From Tipula vernalis (lineage: Eukaryota; Arthropoda; Insecta; Diptera; Tipulidae): a stretch of 64,000 nt of DNA. The stretch lies in the NCBI GenBank assembly GCA_958295665.1, contig OY282558.1, forward strand, positions 35,981,045-36,045,044. The letters are read 5' to 3'. The position numbers and the translations under genes are program-made. The notes under the pieces were generated by a model. It saw only the letters and a list, made by a program, of their open reading frames with translations, was not told the origin of the DNA and ran no database searches. Shown piece by piece: positions 47,156 to 56,180 of the stretch; position 1 is the first letter of the stretch, and each line of letters starts with the position of its first letter.

Positions 47156-48452
47156 CAAGGGCGAATCAAAATGTCTTGCAATATCATATGAAAAAAAAAG
47201 AGTGAGTGAGGCAGCAATATTTTTATTTTTTGACGTAATCTCCTTTAAGGTTTATACATTTGTTACATCGATCAATTAACTTGTCTAGGCCCTCCAAAAA
47301 AAAAATTTTCTTTTGCTCCATAAAATATTCATTTACAACAGACTGTACTTCAGAATCACTGAACAATTTCCGGCCCCTTAATTTTTTTTCAAATTGGGAA
47401 ACAGAAAGTAGTCACTGGGTGCCAAGTCTGGACTGTACGGTAGATGCGAAATTTCTACGAAGCCGCAGTCCTTTAATGCAGCTTGAGAAACTTTAGCCTT
47501 GTGCACTGGTGCATTGTCGTGAAGAAGTAAGGTTTTTTTTCTAACTTTCTTTGGCCGTTTTTCCCGGATCGCTTTTTTCAATTTTCGCAAAACCTCTGCG
47601 TAATAGATGCCTGTGATTGTGGTTTTCGGTGGCATATAATCAATCATCAATATCCCTTCAGCATCCCAAAAAATTGTTGCCAAAACCTTACCAGCAGACG
47701 GTTAAGTTTTGAATTTCTTTGGTGGTGGTTCACCACGTTTAATCCATTGCATCGATTATTGTTTGGATTCCGGATTCCAATGATGAATCCATGTTTCACC
47801 GCCTGTTATTATGTTATCCAAGAAGTTTTCTGGATCTTCTCCATACATTTCTAAAATCGCCTTTGAAGTTTGAACACGAATTTTCTTTTGTTGTGCAGTC
47901 AACAAACGGGGAACCCATCGCGTACTTACTTTTGACATGTGAAGGTGGTCATGTAATATGGTATAAGTGGTACCATATGAAAGGGAAAGTCTCCACGCTA
48001 ACCGCGAAACAGAAATACGGCGGTCCTCTAATACAATTGATTCTGCCAAAAGTATGTTTTCACGGCTAATAGCATCTGCGGGACGACCCGGGCGGTTGTC
48101 GTCTTCTAATGACTCCCGACCACTTTTGAACAATTTTACCCACCTTGTTACTGTGGAATATGATGGTGTAAATTCGCCGTAAACTTTTGATATGTAATTG
48201 AATATATAAATTGCATTGCGTCCATCTTTACAGAAAAATTTAATAACGGCACGATATTCAATTTCATTCATTTTAGAATTTTTTTCAAAACACGGGCTAC
48301 TAAATTGAAGAAAACAAACGAACTGTAAAATTTATATCGAATTTTGTTTGTATAAGTTTCACCGCAACAAAATTTTTTTTAATAAAATATATAGTTGTCT
48401 CATTCACTCTTTTTTTTCATATGATATTGCAAGACATTTTGATTCACCCTCG
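47156..48452 (-). mobile_element. mariner element
   Basis: TIRs of about 55 bp, for example ATCAAAATGTCTTGCAATAT, lie just inside both ends (C(A/G)AGGG(C/T)GAATC). TA duplications are at 47154-47155 and 48453-48454. The length of 1,297 bp is normal for mariner. It is nested in the P-element-like gene. Confidence 0.93.
47232..48271 (-). pseudogene. mariner transposase, broken
   Basis: The start is ATG 48271 (MNEIEYRAVIKFFCK). Two helix-turn-helix parts follow: TPSYSTVTRWVKLFKSGR and the linker NRPGRPADAI, then RRISVSRLAWRLSLSYGT. The catalytic region reads ITGGETWIHHWNPESK, where the family has Asp as the second residue of (G)DETW; here it is Gly, so the first catalytic Asp is missing. The second Asp is in LLLHDNAPVH and the third in YSPDLAPSDYFLFPNLK, spaced as in mariner D,D34D. 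Two in-frame stops lie at about 47750 and 47700, and a frameshift after NLKK in an A run leads to the C-terminal FLEGLDKLIDRCNKCINLKG. The gene is dead. Confidence 0.92.
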
Positions 48453-48454
48453 TA

Positions 48455-48674
48455 CACCTGTCCCTCGATTAACACGGTACTTGATTAACACGGATTTGAT
48501 TTAACACGGTCAACGAATTGAGACAAAGTATTGATTAACACGCACAGAAGTTTCGCCGCGTTAATCAAGTACCCTGTCAATCGAGGGACAACTGTATTAG
48601 TCGCGATTAACACGGTTTTGAGTTACACGATAATTTGGAGGAACGTAATTACCGTGTTGATTGAGGGACAGGAG
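48455..48674. mobile_element. Tigger-type MITE adjoining the mariner
   Basis: The ends are inverted: C(A/T)CCTGTCCCTC(G/A)AT(T/C)(A/C)ACACGG. TA follows at 48675-48676, and the TA at 48453-48454 is shared with the mariner. A third end-like block (TCGAGGGACAACTGTA) lies inside at about 48582-48597, so the copy may be composite. No coding. Confidence 0.82.
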
Positions 48675-49012
48675 TACCTAATTTCTTCCAAAGTGCCGGG
48701 TTACCACTTCCAAGGTCACAAACAATCGCAACTACCGAGATTTCAATATCTTCTAATGTTAGTATATTTTTATTTAAAATATCTGTGGTGAAGTTACTGT
48801 CAAAGCCGAAAAAAAATATTGGTTGTTTCCAGCTATTAAACAAGCTACGGTCGTATTCTTTCGCTTTATACACTTTCATTTCATGAAATGACAGTATGCA
48901 CACTTTCTCCGTTTTATTCAAAGGTATTTCTTTTAAAATTGAAATTACCGTTTCGCATATCCCGGGTTGAATGCGGGGAACGCGACGGAAAAGGAAAGCC
49001 ATGTTTCCGTAG

Positions 49013-49014
<2 letters not shown>

Positions 49015-49093
<79 letters not shown>
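49015..49093. repeat. (AT)n microsatellite inside the P-element relic
   Basis: 79 bp of pure AT. It separates the coiled-coil part from the RIQPG block of the transposase. Long Tyr-Ile frames here are artefacts. Confidence 0.95.
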
Positions 49094-49094
<1 letters not shown>

Positions 49095-49725
49095 TATATA
49101 CTATATAAACGAGGACCGGCATTATAATAGGAAATTGAAGATTCGATATCACAGGTAGTGTATCGGATTGGTTTTTTGTGGTATTTTAATTTATCTAGTT
49201 GTTTAAATGAAAATATTTTCCATAAATTAAATTCTAAGTCGACTTGAATTTTACTATGATCTTGCTTTCTGTAATTTTGCACATTTTTTGAATAGGCAAG
49301 TTCTCTTTCTAATTTGGCTAAATAATTGTCGGTTTGGGTACCATTATTAAACTTTCCAAGCAATCTGATTGAATTTTCAATTGGAACATCAGATTCTATA
49401 AAATCGTGTGAGACTTCTGAACAACTCCTGGTGTTAAAAATCGTTTTACTACCTCATAACAATCAACTTTGTCTATAAAGTCCATCAAAAATGTCGTTTC
49501 TCAAGGTGACATTTCCCCACTGCTTTTGAAGACTTAAATGTTTCGAAAAACGAAAAAAATTAATCGATGAATCGAAATGATCAAGTTTTAAATTCGTATT
49601 ACTGTTACACTCAAGAATAGAACACACATCCATTTCTTAATTTTTACAAGATAAACAATTTCAAACCGGTTAATTTAAACTTTTAAATAAAAGTACACTT
49701 GGGTGCAAAAAATTCGCACATAGGA

Positions 49726-50395
49726 CGTGTTTTTTTTTTATGTCGGAGTGATCAGAGACAACAGAGAGATTACATATCCGATAAATCCGATAATTTTTTT
49801 CTCTGATATTTATCTGTCAGAAAGGAAATTTTTTTTTTTGTTTTTTTTTTATTATCGGAGAATTACGTCAAATAAAATATTTTTGTTGATTTTAAAATCT
49901 CACGCGTGTACAAAAATAAAGCTTTTTAATTCAATTACATTTATTAAATAGTTCAAAATAAATGAACAGCATTTTATAAATATGGTTAGTGCGTCATTTC
50001 GTAATCTATACGAAGATTCTAGCGATGAAGATGACTGCAGTGTTGAATTAAGACAAATATTTAATTCTGCCGAAGAAATTGTTCCTACATAACCGAACCA
50101 GCAGGTTAAGGAGCATTTCAGATTAGTCTTTAATAAAAACAATATGTTATCGTTGGACCATTTAAAATGACTTTCATCTAAAAATATATCGTATTAAATA
50201 AATCACAATTTTCTTTAGCCAAATTACAAGATTTATTGCTTACCCGAGTGATTAACAGTATTCGCCATGTTTGAATTTAAAACAAAACGATTGCTGTCAA
50301 ACAACAATCTGTACTTCTCAGAGAGAAAATAACGCATATCTGAATTTTGACAGTTAATTTATTTCTCCGATTTCTCCGACATAAAAAAAAACACG
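49726..50395. mobile_element. element nested in the Tc1 copy, with a small open frame
   Basis: The ends are inverted: CGTGTTTTTTTTTTATGTCG on the left, matched on the minus strand at about 50376-50395, with further similarity (GGAG.. and CTGTCAGAA-like) inward. Flanks CATAGGAC and CATAGAC suggest an imperfect 7-8 bp duplication. The interior holds the reading frame at 49982-50092. It is probably a deletion derivative of a larger DNA transposon. Confidence 0.65.
49982..50092 (+). pseudogene. 36-codon acidic open frame, possible transposase N-terminus
   Basis: The ATG opens MVSASFRNLYEDSSDEDD, and the frame ends at TAA 50090-50092. Just downstream, in another register, VKEHFRLVFNKNNML resembles the HFR-type motif in PIF/Harbinger transposase N-termini. 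It may be the retained first part of such a gene. Superfamily is a guess. Confidence 0.3.
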
Positions 50396-50559
50396 CCCAT
50401 AGACAACATTTTGACTTGGAGCTTAAATATTATTTTTATTTTGAGCCTAACTTCAAATGTAACTTCCACGAAAGTAAAATGAATACAGTAGGCTTTCGAA
50501 GGTCGCATAAGGGGTACCAATTAACCTACAATACAATAGCATAACAAGAAATCGCTCGT

Positions 50560-51460
50560 TCGGAATTGTCATCATTCGCATATCAACGCTTAGCCTGAAC
50601 GGTCTTCTATCGATTACGTCTTCATCCGGAACAAGAAAATGAATGCCTCATCAGAGGTAGCCGCTCAAGTAGTTGTAGTCTTCAAACGGCGATAAGGATC
50701 TGGCCGACCTCGTGCTACAACACAGCGTGTTGACCGCTTTCTTGTGACGACCTCGTTGCGAAATCGTCGTTTGAATGCGGTTCAACAGGGACAGCAACTC
50801 CAAGAAGTTCGTGAAGTCAAAGTCAGTCGGTGAACAGTTAGAAGACGACTTCGAGAAGGTGACCTGACTGAAATTGATCCCAGCCCACCTTCAGTTAGCT
50901 CGAGAGTATTTATATTGTACAGAAGAACAATGGAGAACAGTCCTGTTCTCTGACGAGTGCAGGATGCGTTTCCATGGCAACGATGGGCGAGGAAGTGTAC
51001 GGAAGACCAGGAGAGCGATTTCATCAATGTTCCATTGAAGAACGTGTCTCGTAAGTCGGTGGATCGTGCATGTTCTGGGGAGGCATGTCACTAGAGGCAA
51101 GACAGATGTTATGTTTTTCTCCGAAGTGAATACTGGCCGTCTATCAAGAGGATTGATTTCTCAACGATGCATTGAGGAATTACTCGAGGGCTATGTCGTA
51201 CTTTTTGCCGGGTTTATTGGTGAAAACTTCCTGTCTATGCAGAATAATGCGAGACCGCAGTGGCCAGCTCGAAGCCCGGAACTCAACCTCACCGAACATT
51301 TATGGGACAAGCTGAAAAAAAGAGTTCGTGCCAGAGATATTGCTCCAACGAGTCTCCAGGAGCTGCAACAGGCGATTGCAGTGAAAACTTTGGGGAAATC
51401 AATGAAACATCGAAAGGAAGCTGTCATTTGGGCTACAGGGGAGGGAATACTTCTTATTAA
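50560..51460 (+). pseudogene. Tc1-like transposase, broken
   Basis: Visible parts: a region with LQLAREYLYCTEEQWRTVLF, then FSDECRMRFHGNDGRG (first catalytic Asp in SDE) near 50940-50985. The MFWGG-type context is only partly kept. EGYVVLFAGFIGENFLSMQN and NNARPQ (second Asp replaced by Asn) lie at about 51188-51255. The sequence jumps at once to WPARSPELNLTEHLWDKLKK (catalytic Glu region). The usual 25-30 residues between the NARP box and WPARSP are missing. Then comes RARDIAPTSLQELQQAIA. Several frameshifts also occur upstream. It belongs to the Tc1 (D,D34E) group; inactive. Confidence 0.88.
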
Positions 51461-51872
51461 TAAAAATATTGTTTTGCTGATTTCTATGTTTTAATTCAAT
51501 TTTTACCACTAATTTTCATGCTTGCAAATTCACAAAAAACGTGTACTTCAGATATTGACCACAAAAATCACTTTGTTGGCACGGTATAAGTACAAAAAAG
51601 GTACCACTGGATAGGTGTTGAAATATACTTTGAATATGCATTCAAGAAAATTAGGCAAAATTGATCAAAGTGCGAATTTTTTGCACCCAAGTGTATATCT
51701 AAAAATCTTTAAAACTGTTGACAAGATTGAACACTTCAAATTATTGTTATTTTTTTTAATAAATAAGTTTCAATAAATTTCTTTTGTTTTATATTTTTCA
51801 CACTTATTTACACTACGAGGTACACGATCGCTACCGTACGATCATTAAACTGATTTTTGTCGGCTTTTTTAT

Positions 51873-52128
51873 AGACAAATATATTAATTGTTGATGACAG
51901 TCCCAATATTTTCCATTTGGTAAATCAGAAAAATAGAGGCCAATCCCTCATAACATATCTACTGAAAAAAGTAGAAATATCATTCCTGCCTCCCCGTAAT
52001 AGACAAATATATTAATTGTTGATGACAGTCCCAATATTTTCCATTTGGTAAATCAGAAAAATAGAGGCCAATCCCTCATAACATATCTACTGAAAAAAGT
52101 AGAAATATCATTCCTGCCTCCCCGTAAT
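51873..52128. repeat. exact 128-bp tandem duplication
   Basis: 51873-52000 and 52001-52128 are identical by eye. Either a very recent event or an assembly artefact. Confidence 0.9.
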
Positions 52129-52548
52129 TTTAACCCAAGGGCCAAGAGTTATAGCAATGTATTTTATTACTGTTCAAATTTTTTGATATTTTTGAAATGA
52201 TATTTGGAGGACAGAATCAATTGATTTACAGACAGACTAAATTCCTAATAAAGATCATTAAACGTATAAATATTTTTACTAAATGGATATGTACCTTTGT
52301 TCTTCTCTTTCTGTTTTATTTGATTTTGCAGAAATATTTCCACCTGTATACCTTTATTTTGCTCTTACTTCAACTTAAGGAGGGTTCTCATTTTTGAAGA
52401 GTAATACATTGGTATAACTCTTGGGCTATTTGGCTGGGATATTTCTACTTTTGTCAGTAGATATATTATGAGTGATTGGCCTTTTTATTTTTCTGATTTA
52501 CCATATCGAAAATATTCGGAATGACATGAACAATTAATATATTTGTCT
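51873..52548. mobile_element. non-autonomous element with AGACAAATATATTAATTGTT ends
   Basis: The left end begins AGACAAATATATTAATTGTT; the right end carries the reverse complement at 52529-52548. The interior repeats blocks shared with the hAT-like element at 53936-56030 (GAGGCCAATC(A/C)CTCATAA and AGAGTAATACATTGGTATAA), so they belong to one family group. It contains an exact 128-bp tandem duplication at the left end. No coding. Confidence 0.7.
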
Positions 52549-52680
52549 TTAAAATGCCAAAGCAGTCAATAGATTAAAGACAGACAATTTTAAATTCTTA
52601 ATTTCTATAAACTGTAAAGGTAATCAACAAATAGACCAATTTAGAACTGTTTTCTAAAAGATACAAGACAACAATTAAAA

Positions 52681-53356
52681 TAGAAAACTATGGACATTAG
52701 TACAATGAATTATTATTTGTTTTCGTAAGAATATCTAAATTTGTTCAAATTTAATACTAATGTTTGCTAAGCTGTCTAAAAGGCATCGTGAATCCTAACA
52801 ACATGGTTCGTTTTAATAAGTACATTGAACTAATTTTCCTAAAACATTCTTTACTTCTGTCGGGACCCCTAATAAAACAATATGTACTGAAATTATTTTT
52901 GAAAAACGTTCTGCTGCTTTTACCGGGCATTGTGGATAATTCTTTAAATTAGAAGTAAATGTTTAACACAAAACTATAACCAAGCTAACCGCGTTTAAAT
53001 AATGCCACTAAAGAAAAATCAGATGAAATAAGCTAGAATATTCCGGAGGAGTCGCCAAAAATAAATTGAAATATTCAAAATCAAAATTTCAAGAGCATAT
53101 ATAAGACTAACGAAATTCATCAAACGAATCTAAATTATCTAATATTTCACAATTGCGAAACACTTTCGTTACTTTACGAGTTTTATTTCTGCGACCTTAT
53201 TTCGAGGAGAATTGACGTTGATAATTTGATTTTGCCCCTAATTTTTCGAGAAATTTGTCTGTCCGACTATAGGTAAATTCAGCCCTACATCAGCAAATTT
53301 GAATTTTACCGTTCCTCGACATAATTAATTCCTCATCGAAAAATGTTGTCTAATTT
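52681..53356. repeat. dispersed repeat, copy B
   Basis: Partner of 46065-46668. The DNA just upstream (52575-52705) is shared with 56035-56180. Confidence 0.75.
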
Positions 53357-53935
53357 TAAGCGTTGATATAATTTTAGGCGATTAACGAAATTAGTTCAAT
53401 AATTTTCAACTCAAGGACTTATCAAGTGTTGGTACAGAAGAATGAAACTATCAAAAAAAAAAAAAATCAAAACAAGGGCTTTTAAGATATAAGTGGAAAA
53501 ATTTAAAATAAAATTCGAGAACTATCAAAGACTCCATATAAAACATTTTGAACCTTTCTGCTGGGTATAAAATACACCAATACAAGAAATCGCGAGTTTG
53601 GCGGTTTTTATTTAAAACTTTTTCTATTTTTTACGTTTTTCACATTTTCTAGATAGTTAGAATTTTGGTGTAAAAAAAGTAAGTTTCTTCCACGTAAAAA
53701 ATAGCATAAAAACTGAGCGCTGAACATTCGATCGTCTATAGTAAACAAACACAGAACAACAATCAAAAATCAGAAAGGCAAAAATCGTGAACTTTACAAA
53801 AAACTTAAAGAAACTTTACAGTTTGCGAATTGGGGGCTAATAGTTTTTAATTTTCGATAACACAACTTTGGAACTGGATTGCCTTCAATTTAAATACCTA
53901 CATATTTACATTTCTATAAACTCAATTGATTGTTT
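53357..53935. other. no gene recognised
   Basis: AT-rich spacer with a short A run; no coding signal. Confidence 0.6.
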
Positions 53936-56030
53936 CGGCTTTTAATAGACAAATCAAGGCCAATCACTCATAATATATCTACTGACAAAAATAGAAACAT
54001 TTCCCCCCCCCCCCCCCCGGCCCCTTACTTTAGCCCAAGAGGTATACCAATGTATTACTCTTCAAAAATGAGAACCCTCCTTGAGTTCCTCTGTTGGTAG
54101 TTTGGTTTCTTACTGAAAAGTTGGTTTACTCATCAGGTAGCCAGTGTTACCAATTGGATACAATTGTAACCATTTGGATACAACATTATAATAGGCTGAA
54201 TAAAAAATTTCATTAACCAAATGAAGAAAAATGTTACGATATACGATTTTCCGTTTGAAGTTCCTTGATGTTGTTGCTTGGGTGCGTCTTTAGGGATGAT
54301 TGTGTTTAATAAAAGCTGCATTATCATTTCATTTGCGTCCGTTTGGCTTGTTGGTTTTTTAAAAAAATAACTCCATTCTCTATCTTCTGTCATTTTTGTG
54401 CGCGTCTTTTTTATTAAATTTGTATTGTCCTATAAAAGTGTGAAATGCGTGGATTTTTCCGTTTTCAGCATTGATAAGTAAGTAATTCATCATTCATAAT
54501 CAGCCAACAATATCATTATTCTCTTCTAACTCGAAAAATATTTTCTGAGTCAGAATTCAGTTCAGATAGTGGCAATTCAACTGCACCTAAAAAAGCCAAA
54601 CGGATGAGGGTGTTTCGGTCACAGCGGACTGATTTTTTTGAATGGGTCGAATATCGAAACGGGTTCACTTATTGTAAGGTTTGTAACCGACGACTCACAA
54701 ATATAAAATCCCATCTTGTGAGACATGACACCAATGCTGCTCATAAAAAAAATATTTCAATGAGCAAATAAATACCAATTAATAAAGTTTTTGCCAACCC
54801 GGGAAAATTGGCCTTTGAACGTCGAATTAAAAATACGGAGCTGATACTCATAATTTTTTGTTTAATGCACCATTTGCCGTTTTCACTAATGGATTTTCTA
54901 CTCGATTTACTTCAAAAATGTTGTCCGGTAGAACTAAGGCAAATTTGACAGAAAAATTATATGGGGTGAAAAAGGTAGACAACAAATGTTTTCTAAAATA
55001 ATCGATGAGACCAGTTATATCAGTTCAGCGCAAGCATTAGACTTAGTCGCTCTAATTTCCGATAGTAAAAGGGGTTTAGCGAGAGACAGATTCTTGGGGC
55101 TATTAAATCTCACGAAAACTGATACGGCTTCAATTTTTACCACTATCGTCAATCACATCATTAATTTGAACCTACCTCTCAGCAATATTATAGGATTGGG
55201 ATCGAACAACGCTTCAGTTATGGCCGGTAAATTCACGGGAGTCCAAGCCAGATTTAAGGAAATTATACCAAACCATTGCATTGCACTTGTGCGCAACTTA
55301 TGCTTGTCAACAGCTTCCATTTGCCATTGAGCAATTGGTAAGGGATATATTCAATTTCTTTGTACATTCTTCGAAAAGATGTAAGTCGCATAAAATACTT
55401 GGACTTTCCCAAACATTTTGGAAATGATGGTTAACCAAATTTTAGAGCAGTGGAATCCTTTAAAGTTCAATTTTGTTTCTTGCACATTCGAAGACAAAGG
55501 GATAGCAAAAACGGCCAGAAGTAAACCTACTCGTTAAGAATTGTTAACAAAACGAATATTGAATTCCAGTCCGATAGAATTCGCATACATGCGCTTTACG
55601 AAACCATGGAAACTAATTATAAATTAATATTAAGTAATTTAGCTAATCAAGCATTTAAGTTATCTAATATTATTGAGGAAGATAAATTCCTTGAGGTGGC
55701 AAATAAGGCAAAACAATTTTATATTGAGCTAGCCCCGCAAATAAAAAATCGGTTTGAGTTCAATAATTTAACTCTTAAATCTTTAAGTTTAATTAACCCC
55801 GATATGATAGATCTATAAAATGCGTTTCCTAATCTTGTTGCTTTTCAGTACGAAACCAAACTACCAACATAGGAACTCAAGGAGGGTTCTCAGTTTTGAG
55901 GAGTAATACATTGGTATAACTCTTGGGCTAAAGTACGGAAGGGGGCATGGTATTTCTACTTTTGTCAGTAGATATATTATGAGTGATTGGCCTCTTTATT
56001 TTTCTGATTTGACAAATCGAAAATATTGGG
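53936..56030 (+). mobile_element. hAT-like element with long inverted ends
   Basis: Left (53936-54120) and right (55842-56030) ends are inverted copies of each other over about 170 bp, containing CCAAACTACCAACA(G/T)AGGAA and GAGTAATACATTGGTATA. They bracket a broken ZBED/hAT transposase gene. hAT TIRs are usually 10-30 bp, so such long ends are unusual. A 16-base C run lies at 54003-54018. The target duplication could not be defined. Confidence 0.7.
54545..55818 (+). pseudogene. ZBED/hAT-like transposase, broken
   Basis: A Ser-rich start (SSDSGNSTAPKKAKR) leads into a BED zinc finger, FFEWVEYRNGFTYCKVCNRR with HLVRHDTNAAH (Cys-Cys-His-His; about 54630-54750). Frameshifted pieces follow: MHHLPFSLMDFLLDLLQKC, then 54986-55330 with KRGLARDRFLGLLNLTKTD and NLPLSNIIGLGSNNASVMAG, the hAT DDE region as in ZBED5/ZMYM-like host-domesticated relatives. 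A C-terminal part at 55560-55818 holds FQSDRIRIHALYETMETNY and ELAPQIKNRFEFNN. Many stops. No dimerisation-domain end was traced beyond 55818, where the frame stops just before the right TIR. Confidence 0.82.
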
Positions 56031-56034
56031 ACTG

Positions 56035-56180
56035 TCAATTGATTACAGACATACAATTTTAAATTCTTAATTTCTATAAACTGTAAAGGTAATCAACAAA
56101 TAGACCAATTTAGATCTGTCTTCTAAAAGAAACAAAACAGCAATTAAAATAGAAAACTATGGACGTCAATAAAATGAATT
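56035..56180. repeat. partial copy of the repeat at 52575-52705
   Basis: Shared blocks include TTCTATAAACTGTAAAGGTA and CAACAAATAGACCAATTTAG, with few differences. It follows the right end of the hAT-like element just as its partner follows the element at 51873-52548. Confidence 0.8.

Larger units (their letters stand above)
46669..49633 (-). pseudogene. P-element-like (THAP) transposase, interrupted by nested insertions
   Basis: The minus-strand start is ATG 49633. The THAP DNA-binding domain comes first, with Cys residues in VCSILECN, then NFFRFSKHLSLQKQW. Next is a coiled-coil-like part (49363-49094, VDLEFNLWKIFSFKQLDKL), an (AT)n tract at 49015-49093, then RIQPGICETVISILKEIP, FHEMKVYKAKEYDR, SWKQPIFFFGF and IVCDLGSGNPALWKKLG. 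At 48675 the gene is cut by a MITE and a mariner. Downstream of 47155 it resumes with DPPHLTKLIRNNYTDHGF, then QLIKQTNDWFDCPNIRIP, DSRPHKQAFGLAL and, near 46690, KSLMPFQKGILVTI. Stops and frameshifts occur throughout. P-element transposases are THAP proteins with an RNase H-like core; this copy is inactive. Confidence 0.85.
49696..51693 (+). mobile_element. Tc1-like element with a nested insertion
   Basis: Perfect 24-bp TIRs start CACTTGGGTGCAAAAAATTC, and TA duplications lie at 49694-49695 and 51694-51695. The 1,998-bp length is the Tc1 gene region plus a nested element of about 670 bp near the left end. Confidence 0.92.
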
